Assembly: GCF_000712055.1 (NCBI RefSeq)
Contig: NZ_JOOA01000002.1
Location: 2,232,001-2,296,000 of the forward strand
DNA: 64,000 nucleotides
Direction: 5' to 3'
From: Ruminococcus sp. HUN007
GTDB taxonomy: Bacteria > Bacillota > Clostridia > Oscillospirales > Ruminococcaceae
The notes below the pieces were generated by a model. It saw nothing but the letters and a program-made list of their open reading frames with translations. It was not told where the DNA came from and searched no databases. Position 1 is the stretch's first letter. Each line of letters opens with the position of its first letter. Positions 44,642-53,944 of this stretch are shown in pieces. A program made the position numbers and the translations under genes.

Positions 44642-44906
44642 AAAGGTTACTGCCGCAAAAGTGGTCTCTTTTGATTTGATTCGGCCGAATAAGCGGTGCA
44701 AAAAGACAATGTTTCACAATTTATTTCATCAAAATTATCGATAATCTGTATTTTTCGATGAATTTAAAATTAATTCAAATTTCTATGGATTTTCTGTGAA
44801 ATTTATGCTATTATATTTCTATAAATTATTATATAGAAACACCGGATAAAAGGTGATTTCGTAAAAAATAATAATTGGGTAAAACAAAATATAGGAGGTA
44901 CGTAGT

Positions 44907-45288
44907 ATGGACGGTATTTATAATTCACTTCAGATGGAAGACATTACAGATCAGTATGATCCGGCAGAGATGGAACAGCAGAAAGGTATGGCTATTGTAG
45001 CGTTCCTTTTTTGAAATTCTGTTTTTCCTTCCGGTAATGTCAAACAAGGATTCAGCTTACGCAAAGACGGTTGCAAACCAGGCACTTACTATTGCAGCAG
45101 CTAATATTGTAACAAATATCCTTAAGTTAATCGTTGCTAAGATCCCGATTCTCGGTGGTATCTTAGGTCTTGTTTTATCACTTGTTACACTTGCGCTTGT
45201 TGTTCTTTGTGTCCTCAAGATCGTTGATGCTGTAAACGGCAAGATGAGAAAAATGCCATTCGGTTTCGAGATCAGCGCATTCAAGTGA
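44907..45288 (+). pseudogene. DUF4870-like small membrane protein, frameshifted at T6
   Basis: The frame opens at ATG after GGAGG (MDGIYNSLQMEDITDQ, then GMAIVAFLF) and hits TGA at 45012. In the +1 frame it goes on as EILFFLPVMSNKDSAYAK and two membrane segments to 45288. The break is in a T6 run (45007-45012); five Ts would restore one protein of about 126 residues. The site reads UUU UGA, on which a +1 ribosomal shift would re-pair perfectly, as at prfB CUU UGA, but no upstream Shine-Dalgarno-like stimulator is seen. The 265-bp region before it is AT-rich with no other gene. Confidence 0.8.
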
Positions 45289-45318
45289 TTTGATATCATA
45301 CAATTAAAATCGAAAACA

Positions 45319-45346
45319 ACAGGCGGTCGGCTCAGGCCGCCTGTTT
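45319..45346 (+). terminator. Intrinsic terminator
   Basis: ACAGGCGG pairs with CCGCCTGT around a 10-nt loop, then TTTG. Confidence 0.8.
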
Positions 45347-45471
45347 TGATGTTATAAAGGGAATTTTTACTGCCGGCTGTGCCAGGCTGTTTTTGTCGTC
45401 TGTTTCTGATCAGAGACTTCGGCAGACAGATGCACATGGCAGTATAATATATCAATGTAAAGGAGTTCGTC

Positions 45472-46479
45472 ATGAACGAAGCAAGACTTATAAACTTTAA
45501 CGGAACACCGTGTGTTGAGCTTACAGCAGGCGGTTACACAGCGCTCATCGCTTACGAGATCGGCTGTAATGTTATCAGACTCAGAAACACTGAACATTCA
45601 GTTGAATTTTTCAGATTCAATGCGGAAAATCCGGCTGAGACAATAATCAACTCACCTGAAGTATGGGGAATGCCTACTCTTTATTTTCCGAACAGACTTG
45701 CTGACGGTGTTCTTAAGACATCCGACGCTGAATATCACTGGCCGGTGAATGAAAAGAATCACTACAACAACCACATCCACGGCTTCCTCCACAAGAGAGT
45801 ACACTCCGTTGAGGAATACAGTGCTGATGAGAACAGTGCATGGGTAAAGACAAAGTTCGTTTTCGACAGAAACGATGAGTTCTACCAGTACTTCCCGGTT
45901 GACTTCACAGCTGAATACACATTCACTCTTTCAGCTGACGGACTTAAGCAGGATATTAAGTTTACAAACAACTCTGAAAAGGTGCTTCCGATATCCATCG
46001 GTTCACACACAGCTATGCAGGCTCCGTTTGTTGACGGTGCAAAGCTTGCCGACATTCGTCTTCAGGTGCCGGCCATGATGCGCTGCGAACTCAACGAAAG
46101 ATGCCTTCCTACAGAAGATCTTCTTGATCTTTCCGACTGGGATAAGGAATACGTCGACGGAACAAAGGTGCCGGTACTCCAGAACCTCGACAACGACATG
46201 TATGCGGCGGGCAGACTCGAGCTTGACGGAAAGCCGTTCAGCGGCATCATCGCCGAGGACCGTGCAAGCGGCATTAAGATCTGCTACGAAGTTTCCGAAG
46301 AATACCGCTTCTGGATCATCTGGAACGACCAGGGCTTCAACGGCTACTTCTGTCCGGAACCGATGACAGCAATGATCAACGCTCCGAACCTTTCACTCTC
46401 ACCTTCCGTAAGCGGTTACAGAGAGATAATCAAGGGCCAGACATTCGAGTGTTCACAGCATTTCTTTGTTGCTCTCTGA
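45472..46479 (+). CDS. Aldose 1-epimerase family protein
   Basis: The 335-residue beta-sandwich protein resembles galactose mutarotase: VIRLRNTEHSVEFF near the start, NNHIHGF with the first catalytic His, SIGSHTAM with the second His, and a late Glu in YFCPEPMTAM. It would interconvert alpha and beta sugar anomers. It is encoded just before the GH94 enzyme, which releases sugars of fixed anomeric form, but a terminator separates them. AAAGGAG precedes the ATG. Confidence 0.87.
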   Translation: MNEARLINFNGTPCVELTAGGYTALIAYEIGCNVIRLRNTEHSVEFFRFNAENPAETIINSPEVWGMPTLYFPNRLADGVLKTSDAEYHWPVNEKNHYNNHIHGFLHKRVHSVEEYSADENSAWVKTKFVFDRNDEFYQYFPVDFTAEYTFTLSADGLKQDIKFTNNSEKVLPISIGSHTAMQAPFVDGAKLADIRLQVPAMMRCELNERCLPTEDLLDLSDWDKEYVDGTKVPVLQNLDNDMYAAGRLELDGKPFSGIIAEDRASGIKICYEVSEEYRFWIIWNDQGFNGYFCPEPMTAMINAPNLSLSPSVSGYREIIKGQTFECSQHFFVAL

Positions 46480-46509
46480 TAAGGTTTTACCGTAAACTGT
46501 AAATGATTC

Positions 46510-46552
46510 ATATAGTGCAGGTCTTAAAATATCCGACTTGCACTATATTTTA
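46510..46552 (+). terminator. Intrinsic terminator after the epimerase gene
   Basis: ATATAGTGCA pairs with TGCACTATAT, with inner GTC/GAC, then TTTATT. Confidence 0.85.
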
Positions 46553-46561
46553 TTAAATCAC

Positions 46562-46590
46562 TTGAAAAACAATAGAAAATATGATATAAT
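46562..46590 (+). promoter_or_regulatory. Promoter of the cellobiose phosphorylase gene
   Basis: TTGAAA, 17 bp and TATAAT; the leader is about 65 nt, ending AAAAGGAG. Confidence 0.85.
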
Positions 46591-46661
46591 CACTTTAACC
46601 GTTTTGATAAGTTTCACAAAACACAAAATGAAATAAAATATAATAAAAAAGGAGTTTTCTT

Positions 46662-49142
46662 ATGAAATTCGGATTTTTCGATGACGCAAAAAGAGAATAC
46701 GTTATCAATTCTCCAAGAACACCTTATCCGTGGATCAACTACCTCGGAACACAGGGATTCTTCTCACTGATCTCAAATACTGCAGGCGGCTACAGCTTCT
46801 ACAAGGATGCCCGTCTCAGAAGAATAACAAGATACCGTTACAACAATGTCCCGATCGACATGGGCGGACGTTATTTCTATATCAACGACAACGGTACAGT
46901 ATGGAATCCTGGCTGGTCACCTGTAAAGACAGAACTCGATTCATATGAATGCCGTCACGGTATGGGCTACACTGTTATCACAGGTAAGAAGAATGACCTT
47001 AAGGCTGAAGTTACTTTCTTCGTACCACAGAACTACGACGGTGAAGTTCAGCAGGTAGTTCTCACAAACGAAGGCTCTGCTGCAAAGTCATTCAAGCTCT
47101 TCTCATTTGCTGAATGGTGCTTATGGGATGCTCAGGACGACTGCACAAACTTCCAGAGAAACTTCTCAACAGGCCGTGTTGAAGTAGACGGCTCAGTTAT
47201 CTACCACAAGACAGAATACAGAGACAGACGTGACCACTATGCTTTCTACTCAGTAAATGACAGCATTGACGGTTACGATACAGACCGTGACTCATTCATC
47301 GGTCTCTACAACGGATTTAACAATCCTGAAGCAGTTATGGCAGGCAAGGCTACAGATTCATTCGCTGACGGCTGGTCACCAATCGCTTCACACTACAAGG
47401 AGATCACTCTCGCTCCTGGCGAAAGCAAGACTCTTATCTTCATCCTTGGCTACGTTGAAATGCCAGCAGACCAGAAGTTTGAAGCTGACGGCAAGACAAT
47501 CAACAAGGTAAAGGCAAAGGCTATGATTGAAAAGTTCAGCACACCTGAAAAGGTTGCTGCAGGACTTGCAGAACTCAAGTCTACATGGGATGCACTCCTC
47601 GGAATCCTCAACGTAAATACTCCTGACGACAAGGTTGACCGTATGGTAAACATCTGGAACCAGTATCAGTGTATGGTTACATTCAACCTTTCACGTTCAG
47701 CTTCATACTTTGAATCAGGTATCGGCCGTGGTATGGGATTCAGAGATTCAAACCAGGATATCCTTGGTTTCGTTCACCAGATCCCGGACCGTGCAAGGGA
47801 AAGAATCATCGACATCGCTTCAACACAGCTTCCTGACGGCGGATGCTATCACCAGTATCAGCCTCTTACAAAGAAGGGCAACTCAGACATCGGCGGCGAC
47901 TTCTCAGACGATCCGCTCTGGATGATCCTTTCAGTATCAGCATACATCAAGGAAACAGGCGACTGGAGCATCCTCGATGAAATGGTACCTTACGACAACG
48001 ACGCATCAAAGGCTAAGCCGATGCTCGACCACCTCAAGGTTTCATTCTACCACATCGTAGAAAACCTCGGCCCTCACGGACTCCCGCTCGCAATGCGTGC
48101 TGACTGGAACGACTGTATCAACCTCTCATGCTACTCAGACACACCGGGCGAAAGCTTCCAGACATACACAAACCCTAAGTTTGCAGCTGAAGGCGGCTAC
48201 TCAAAGGTAGCTGAATCAGTAATGGTTGCAACACTCTTCACATACACAGGCCCTAACTACGTTGCTATCCTCAAGCACCTCGGAAAGAACGACGAAGCTG
48301 CTGCAGCTCAGGCAGAGATCGACAAGATGAAGAAGAACATCATGGAATCTGCATGGGACGGCAACTGGTTCCTCAGAGCATACGACGCAAACGGAAAGAA
48401 GATGGGTTCAAAGGAATGTGAAGAAGGCCAGATCTTCATCGAACCACAGGGCTTCGCAATTATGTCCGAGATCGGTAAGGATCAGGGCGCTGACAAGAAG
48501 ACTCTTGCAGCTATCGACGAAAGACTCAACACAAAGTTCGGTCTCGTACTCAACAACCCTGCATTCACAAAGTACTACATCGAATACGGCGAAATTTCAA
48601 CATATCCGGGCGGATACAAGGAAAATGCCGGTATCTTCACACATAACAACGCATGGATCATCTGTGCTGCTGCATACGCAGGCGAAGGTGATCAGGCATT
48701 CAAGTACTATTCAGAGATCGCTCCTGCATTCACTGAAGAAACTTCAGATATCCACAAGACTGAACCATACGTTTACGGACAGATGGTCGGCGGTAAGGAC
48801 GCAGGCGCAGACATCGGCAGACCAGGCAAGAACTTCGGCCAGGGCAAGAACTCATGGCTTACAGGTACAGCTGCATGGAACATGGTAGCTATCTCACAGT
48901 ACATCCTCGGTGTACAGCCTGACTTCGACGGTCTCAGAATCGATCCTTCCATCCCTGCTGCATGGGACGGCTTCAAGGTTACAAGAAAGTACCGCGGCGC
49001 TGAATACGCTGTAACTATCAAGAACCCTTCACACGTTTGCAAGGGCGTTAAGAGCGTTACTGTAGACGGCAAGGCTGTTGAAGGCAACATTCTCCCTGTA
49101 TTTGACGGCGGCGTTCACAACGTTGAAGTTATAATGGGTTAA
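46662..49142 (+). CDS. GH94 cellobiose phosphorylase
   Basis: The 826-residue cytosolic enzyme splits cellobiose with phosphate to glucose 1-phosphate and glucose, saving ATP. The N-terminal [17 protein letters not shown], the mid-region [11 protein letters not shown] and the catalytic-acid block [10 protein letters not shown] (Asp) match cellobiose phosphorylase and its length. Codon use is strongly biased to a small set of codons, more than most neighbours, so the gene is probably highly expressed. It is a single-gene unit with its own promoter and a three-hairpin 3' region. Confidence 0.95.
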   Translation: MKFGFFDDAKREYVINSPRTPYPWINYLGTQGFFSLISNTAGGYSFYKDARLRRITRYRYNNVPIDMGGRYFYINDNGTVWNPGWSPVKTELDSYECRHGMGYTVITGKKNDLKAEVTFFVPQNYDGEVQQVVLTNEGSAAKSFKLFSFAEWCLWDAQDDCTNFQRNFSTGRVEVDGSVIYHKTEYRDRRDHYAFYSVNDSIDGYDTDRDSFIGLYNGFNNPEAVMAGKATDSFADGWSPIASHYKEITLAPGESKTLIFILGYVEMPADQKFEADGKTINKVKAKAMIEKFSTPEKVAAGLAELKSTWDALLGILNVNTPDDKVDRMVNIWNQYQCMVTFNLSRSASYFESGIGRGMGFRDSNQDILGFVHQIPDRARERIIDIASTQLPDGGCYHQYQPLTKKGNSDIGGDFSDDPLWMILSVSAYIKETGDWSILDEMVPYDNDASKAKPMLDHLKVSFYHIVENLGPHGLPLAMRADWNDCINLSCYSDTPGESFQTYTNPKFAAEGGYSKVAESVMVATLFTYTGPNYVAILKHLGKNDEAAAAQAEIDKMKKNIMESAWDGNWFLRAYDANGKKMGSKECEEGQIFIEPQGFAIMSEIGKDQGADKKTLAAIDERLNTKFGLVLNNPAFTKYYIEYGEISTYPGGYKENAGIFTHNNAWIICAAAYAGEGDQAFKYYSEIAPAFTEETSDIHKTEPYVYGQMVGGKDAGADIGRPGKNFGQGKNSWLTGTAAWNMVAISQYILGVQPDFDGLRIDPSIPAAWDGFKVTRKYRGAEYAVTIKNPSHVCKGVKSVTVDGKAVEGNILPVFDGGVHNVEVIMG

Positions 49143-49161
49143 TAAACTGCGTTGATTTAAT

Positions 49162-49199
49162 CCCCACCCCCCTGCCCCCCTCCCGGAGGGAGGGGGGGA
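49162..49199. other. C-tract/G-tract hairpin in the 3' region
   Basis: Four runs of 3-6 Cs, then CCCCCCTCCC-GGA-GGGAGGGGGG form a 10-bp pure GC stem (49175-49197). The minus strand fits the pattern of a G-quadruplex. A second hairpin (TCATACTC-TTTG-GAGTATGA) follows at 49234-49253. Confidence 0.7.
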
Positions 49200-49289
49200 G
49201 ACGGAGCGTTCACCCGTTCAGAAGATGGGGCGTTCATACTCTTTGGAGTATGAGGAAAATAAAACTCGGTTGGTTTTTAATTAAAATAG

Positions 49290-49333
49290 AAAAATTTCCC
49301 GGAATGGTTTATGACTGTTCCGGGAAATTTTTT
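49290..49333 (+). terminator. Intrinsic terminator of the GH94 gene
   Basis: AAAATTTCCCGGAA pairs with TTCCGGGAAATTTT around a 12-nt loop, followed by TTTGC. Confidence 0.9.
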
Positions 49334-49383
49334 TGCTTTTTAGATGTAAATAAAAGGAAATGAAATGTTAAAATATAACAGAA

Positions 49384-49446
49384 AAATGGAAACTGTTAGG
49401 AGAAAAAATACCTCTTAGGGCGAAACTATTACCTCTTAGGGCGAAA
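49384..49446 (+). promoter_or_regulatory. Twin-repeat operator, copy B (Tad operon)
   Basis: CCTCTTAGGGCGAAA occurs at 49411-49425 and 49432-49446, a 21-bp period, preceded by the same AAATGGAAAC..TTAGGAGAAAAAATA block as copy A. The proximal repeat ends 3 bp before the -35, exactly as in copy A. Confidence 0.85.
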
Positions 49447-49449
49447 CTA

Positions 49450-49478
49450 TTGAAATTCACTTCCCAATGCTTTATACT
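49450..49478 (+). promoter_or_regulatory. Promoter of the Tad pilus operon
   Basis: TTGAAA, 17 bp and TATACT. The transcript would start near 49485, so the in-frame ATG at 49467 cannot be used and the start at 49581 is favoured. Confidence 0.8.
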
Positions 49479-49580
49479 GATATATGTGATCAGGAAGTAA
49501 AAAAATACATTACCCAAAGACAAAATGTAACGAATATTCTGGTCGGCACAAGGAAAATTAACTGGCAGGATGTGAACAGA

Positions 49581-50645
49581 ATGATAAAAATCAAAGTTGG
49601 TCTGATAGACGATGACAAAATTTATCTTGAACGCTTTACAAGGTTGATGAGTGAAAAACACGGCAGTCAGATAGAGCTCTTTTCATTTACCGATCCGGAG
49701 AAAGTTTCTGATTCGGTACAGAAAAACGGAATAAATGTTCTGGTTGCCTCCGGAGACAGTTTCACGTGTGCGGATGATCTTTCCGGTCAGTGCGGATTTG
49801 CTTATTTCACGGAATCGGCTGAGATCGATACGATAGACGGAAGAAAAACGATATTTCGTTATCAGAATTCCGACGGTCTCTACAGAGCGCTTCTGGGGCT
49901 TTATTCCGAAAAGGTAAAGGACGGCGTAAGCTACCGTGCCGGTGCGGAGAGAGCGAAAATAAGTCTTTTCGTTCCTGAGTGTGAAGGTGCGGGCGCTTCC
50001 ACGGCAGCGGCGGCAATGGCCGAGTACAGCGCTTCAGAGGGAAAGAAAACACTGTTTCTGAATCTCAGACAGTTCGGAGGTACCGAGGAGCTGTTTACAG
50101 CACCGGGTGAAACGAGTTTTACCGATGTCATCTTCGCCCTGAAAAGCAGAAAGGCAAATATCATGAAGCTCGAAAGCATTGTAAGAAAGAGCGCTGAAGG
50201 AGTTTTCTTCTTCGGGAACTGCCGTAACCCGCTTGACAGCACCGAGCTGAGCCGCGAGGAACTTTCCTCCCTGATAGATACGCTCGAAGGCAGCTGCGGC
50301 TATGACAGAATAGTGATAGTAAGCGACTTCTTCCTTTCAGAAAAGCTTTCACTGCTGCTTGGCAGAGCTGATGACGTGATAATCGTTTCGGGAGACACAC
50401 CGCTTTCAGAACAGAGAATACTTCAGAAACGGGCGGTTATCGACGGACTTGAAAAACGCGAAATGAGCGGACTGAAGGAAAAGATCAGAATACTGTTCAA
50501 CAAGTCGGCAAAAACTCTTCAGCTCGGCATACCGGTCATGGGAGTTATTCCTGATACGGGAAGCGGAAGAACGCGTGATATAGTAAAGCGTATGACTGAC
50601 ACCGGCGTGTTCCGGTGCTTGTGCAGAGAGGAGGCACCTGTATGA
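49581..50645 (+). CDS. TadZ/CpaE-like pilus assembly protein
   Basis: The 354-residue protein begins with a receiver-like fold (MIKIKVGLIDDDKIYLERF) and continues with a MinD/ParA-like domain. Where Walker A would be it reads ECEGAGASTAAAA, lacking the usual Lys residues, as in the atypical TadZ group, so ATP use is uncertain. Family members place the Tad machine in the cell. It heads the operon and overlaps tadA by 4 bp. Confidence 0.83.
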   Translation: MIKIKVGLIDDDKIYLERFTRLMSEKHGSQIELFSFTDPEKVSDSVQKNGINVLVASGDSFTCADDLSGQCGFAYFTESAEIDTIDGRKTIFRYQNSDGLYRALLGLYSEKVKDGVSYRAGAERAKISLFVPECEGAGASTAAAAMAEYSASEGKKTLFLNLRQFGGTEELFTAPGETSFTDVIFALKSRKANIMKLESIVRKSAEGVFFFGNCRNPLDSTELSREELSSLIDTLEGSCGYDRIVIVSDFFLSEKLSLLLGRADDVIIVSGDTPLSEQRILQKRAVIDGLEKREMSGLKEKIRILFNKSAKTLQLGIPVMGVIPDTGSGRTRDIVKRMTDTGVFRCLCREEAPV

Positions 50646-51889
50646 CGGCTGTCAGCAAAAGCACCGACCTTCAGGAACTTGAAAAGGAACTTAAGGCTTA
50701 CGTCAGGGAGCACTTCGTTCTTACCGATCTTTCCGACGAGGAGCTTTTTGAAAAGGTGAAGGAACTGGTGATGAAACGCACCGCCGATATCGCTCTTACG
50801 GTAAGCGGCATGGTGAGCCTTACGGAAAGCGTGTACAGCTCAATCAGAGGCTTCGGCATCCTCGACATGATAATGAAGGATGATACGGTAACCGAGGTCA
50901 TGATAAACGGCTGTGACAGCATCTGGATCGAAAAGAAAGGCCGTCTGCAGAAACTCCCCAGGAGTTTCGAAAGCGAAGCGGTCCTGGAGGATACCATACA
51001 GCGTATAGTTTCCAGAGCGGGACGTGAAGTCAATCAGGCAAATCCGATAGTGGACACAAGGCTTCCGGACGGCTCCCGAGTAAACGTCGTACTTCCTCCG
51101 GTATCGGTCGACGGTCCTGTGGTTACCATCAGAAAATTCTCGGTAAACCATATGACCATGGAAACTCTTATCGGGCTTGGATCACTGACTGCAGAGGTCG
51201 CAGATGTGCTCAGACAGTTTGTCCGGGCCGGCTACAACATCTTCATAAGCGGCGGTACGGGATCGGGGAAAACCACCTTTCTCAATGCTCTTTCCGATTA
51301 CATTCCCGCCGGTGAACGTGTTATAACCATCGAGGATTCTGCAGAACTGCAGATCACCGGAGTTGAGAATCTGGTCAGGCTGGAAACGAGAAATGCAAAC
51401 ACTTCCGGTTCCGGCGAGATCCAGATACGCGACCTGATAAAATCCTCGCTCAGAATGAGACCCGAGAGGATAATCGTCGGCGAGGTACGAGGTGCGGAGG
51501 CGCTGGACATGCTGACAGCAATGAACACGGGCCACGACGGATCACTTTCCACGGGACACGCCAACTCGGCTGCGGATATGCTCACCCGACTTGAGACCAT
51601 GGTCCTTTCCGGCACGGAGCTTCCGCTGCCTGCGATACGAAACCAGATAGCCTCTGCTATCGATATCGTGGTACATCTTTCGAGAATGAGGGATCATACG
51701 CGAAAGGTCACTGAAATATCTGAACTTACAGGCGTAAAGGACGGAATGATAACCGTTAATCCGCTGTATGTTTTTGAGGAGGATGAGAAAAGCACACTGA
51801 ATGAAGTGCACGGTTCCTTAAAAAGAACGGAAAATGCATTTGAATCATATGAAAAGCTTCGCCGAAGCGGTATAAACATGGAGGTATAG
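50642..51889 (+). CDS. tadA: Tad pilus assembly ATPase (TadA/CpaF)
   Basis: The 415-residue secretion ATPase drives assembly of the Flp pilus. Walker A is GGTGSGKTTFLNAL (about 211-224), with an Asp box IIVGEVRGAEALDML and HANSAADML as the His box. GAGGAGG precedes the ATG, in an ATGA overlap with the TadZ-like gene. Confidence 0.95.
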   Translation: MTAVSKSTDLQELEKELKAYVREHFVLTDLSDEELFEKVKELVMKRTADIALTVSGMVSLTESVYSSIRGFGILDMIMKDDTVTEVMINGCDSIWIEKKGRLQKLPRSFESEAVLEDTIQRIVSRAGREVNQANPIVDTRLPDGSRVNVVLPPVSVDGPVVTIRKFSVNHMTMETLIGLGSLTAEVADVLRQFVRAGYNIFISGGTGSGKTTFLNALSDYIPAGERVITIEDSAELQITGVENLVRLETRNANTSGSGEIQIRDLIKSSLRMRPERIIVGEVRGAEALDMLTAMNTGHDGSLSTGHANSAADMLTRLETMVLSGTELPLPAIRNQIASAIDIVVHLSRMRDHTRKVTEISELTGVKDGMITVNPLYVFEEDEKSTLNEVHGSLKRTENAFESYEKLRRSGINMEV

Positions 51890-51890
51890 A

Positions 51891-52673
51891 ATGAAAAGCA
51901 GAAAATACAAGGAAAACAGAGGCCTTACCGGAAGGGGCACGGATTATTCAGTATACAGAATGACTCCGGTGCAGGCTGCCGCTTCAGCGGCGGCGGGAGG
52001 GGCAGGAGGGGCACTTGCGTTCAGCATCTTCTTTGGTGCAGGTATTCCTGCGGCTGCAGCTGCCGCGGCAGGTGCGGCAGCCGGAGTGAAATACGGCACG
52101 AAATTCTTCAAGGAAAGAAGAAACAGCGAGCTTACGATGCAGTTTAAGGACCTTCTTGAATCGATCGCTTCATCGCTGTCGGCCGGTCAGAACATACCAT
52201 GTTCCATTGAGTCGGCGCTGACAGACCTGAAGCAGATATACGGAGACAAGTCGCTTATCGTAAAGGAGACATCCGCAATAGCGGACGGTATGAGAAACAA
52301 TCTTAATCCTGAGGAACTTTTCGGGGACTTTGCTTTAAGAAGCGGTCAGAAAGATATCCGCACCTTTGCCGAGACGTTCAGCGTCTGCAACAGGAGCGGG
52401 GGAAATATGAGAGATGTTATAATCAGAACGACAAGGATACTGAGTGAGAAAATGCAGACTGAAAAGGAAATAAGCGTTATTGCATCAAAGGGGCGTAATC
52501 AGCTCTGGCTTATGACGGTAATGCCGTTCATAATAATACCGATGCTTAAGACTCTCGGTGAAGACGGTGTATCCGGAAACAACATCATTACGGTGGTCGT
52601 TAAGGCAGTAGGAGCGGTGATCATCGCCGGAGCAGTCTTTGCCGGCAAACGGATAACCGATATCAGAATGTAG
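51891..52673 (+). CDS. Tad inner-membrane protein TadB-like
   Basis: The 260-residue type II secretion F-domain protein has an Ala/Gly-rich membrane hairpin (about 27-66), a cytoplasmic helical domain with ESIASSLSAGQNIPCSIESAL and a C-terminal membrane pair. It starts one base after tadA. Confidence 0.88.
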   Translation: MKSRKYKENRGLTGRGTDYSVYRMTPVQAAASAAAGGAGGALAFSIFFGAGIPAAAAAAAGAAAGVKYGTKFFKERRNSELTMQFKDLLESIASSLSAGQNIPCSIESALTDLKQIYGDKSLIVKETSAIADGMRNNLNPEELFGDFALRSGQKDIRTFAETFSVCNRSGGNMRDVIIRTTRILSEKMQTEKEISVIASKGRNQLWLMTVMPFIIIPMLKTLGEDGVSGNNIITVVVKAVGAVIIAGAVFAGKRITDIRM

Positions 52674-52682
52674 GAGACAGTA

Positions 52683-53552
52683 ATGAAAACAGATCCTTTG
52701 TTTATAATGGCGGCGGCAGGATCGCTTCTGACGCTGCTCTGGACAGCGCTTTTTATAAAGGGCTTCGGTAAATACAGGGAGATAACCTCAGTAAAGGCTG
52801 CAAGGGAACTTAAGCTTAACGGTATTTTTCATACGGGTTTCGAACTCATGAAGCTTTTAAAGATAAATACCGGAAGCGGAAAATTTGCGGAAAAGAGAAG
52901 CAATGCTGCCGAGATCTACGGCGAACGCTACGCTGGCTTTTACACCTACCTTTTTACCGGGGCGCAGATAAGCTACGCTTTCCTTGGCTTACCGGTCTCG
53001 CTTCTTGCGGGAGCGGCAGCCGGAAGCACAGCGACAGGACTTGCCGGTTGCGCGGCGTCGCTTATTCTGCTTGTGATTTACGATTATGATGTTAAAAAGA
53101 AGGTGAACGCAAGGCACGATGCCGTAATGTGTGAGCTTCCGGACATAATCATGAGGCTTACACTTCTTCTCAATGCAGGAATGGTCCTTCGTGATGCCTG
53201 GAATACGATTGCTGAATCGTCGGATACGGAGCTCGGAAAGGAGATGAGAAAAACGGGTTCGGACATACGTAACGGAATGTCTGAAACTGAGGCTTTCGAA
53301 GCATTCGCAGGAAGATGCCGTACCCGTGAGATAAGAAAATTTGCAGGTTCTCTTGTACAGAACCTGAAGAAAGGCAGCGCCGGACTTTCCGCCTGCCTTG
53401 AGGAACTCGCTGATGAACAGTGGGAGGAAAAGAAAAATTACGTTAAAAAGAAGGCCGCCGCGTCGGAACAGACTCTTCTGTTCCCGATGTTGATGATCTT
53501 CGTGGCGATCATTCTTATGATAATCGTTCCCGTGTTCACAAATATGATGTGA
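52683..53552 (+). CDS. Tad inner-membrane protein TadC-like
   Basis: The 289-residue second T2SF-domain protein has an N-terminal TM (about 5-25), a TM pair (75-125), the block LPDIIMRLTLLLNAGMVLRDAW and a last TM ending FTNMM. It pairs with the TadB-like protein to form the platform. Confidence 0.9.
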   Translation: MKTDPLFIMAAAGSLLTLLWTALFIKGFGKYREITSVKAARELKLNGIFHTGFELMKLLKINTGSGKFAEKRSNAAEIYGERYAGFYTYLFTGAQISYAFLGLPVSLLAGAAAGSTATGLAGCAASLILLVIYDYDVKKKVNARHDAVMCELPDIIMRLTLLLNAGMVLRDAWNTIAESSDTELGKEMRKTGSDIRNGMSETEAFEAFAGRCRTREIRKFAGSLVQNLKKGSAGLSACLEELADEQWEEKKNYVKKKAAASEQTLLFPMLMIFVAIILMIIVPVFTNMM

Positions 53553-53565
53553 CGGGAATAGAAAA

Positions 53566-53655
53566 GCTGGTTTATTCATGAACCGGCGGGACACGGGCGA
53601 ACCCCTGCAGATCCCCTTTCCGCAGATCCGGCTGATCCGGATCTGCGACCAGAAA
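53566..53655 (+). repeat. Palindromic intergenic repeat, copy 6 (degenerate)
   Basis: Between tadC and the pilin gene: GGTTTATTCATGAACC, CGGGCGAACCCCTG and GCAGATCCGG-CTG-ATCCGGATCTGC occupy the positions of the three hairpins. It could separate transcription or stability of the pilin part from the assembly part. Confidence 0.6.
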
Positions 53656-53692
53656 TTTAAAAACAATTTTTATTAACAAGGAGTAATTTATT

Positions 53693-53944
53693 ATGAAAAA
53701 CTTATTTGCAGACAAGATGGACAGAATGACAGACGTAATGGCAAACAGAGCAGCAGCTGCAGTTCTTGCGGCAAAAAGAGGCGTGAACGGTTTCCTTTAT
53801 GAAGAGGACGGTGAGACCAATCTCGTTGCTATTCTGCTCATAATCATTGTAACGGTAGCTCTGGTTGCGATATTCAAGACAAGAATTACTGCACTTGTAA
53901 ATACGCTTTTTGATAAGCTTGAAAAGAGTGCTAAGGGTATCTGA
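53693..53944 (+). CDS. Flp-type major pilin
   Basis: The 83-residue prepilin has a long leader of about 41 residues, the processing site G/E in EDGETNLVAILL, and a single hydrophobic helix (NLVAILLIIIVTVALVAIF) that packs the pilus core. A short charged tail follows, typical of Flp pilins. AAGGAG precedes the ATG. Confidence 0.88.
   Translation: MKNLFADKMDRMTDVMANRAAAAVLAAKRGVNGFLYEEDGETNLVAILLIIIVTVALVAIFKTRITALVNTLFDKLEKSAKGI

Noticed and set aside
49368..49661. Minus-strand frame with two NSFALRG repeats
   Set aside because: The peptide repeat is the translation of the twin operator repeat; the frame covers a promoter.
53084..53266. Small Ser-rich minus-strand frames within the Tad genes and elsewhere
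   Set aside because: They are antisense shadows with typical Ser/Leu-rich composition and no ribosome sites.
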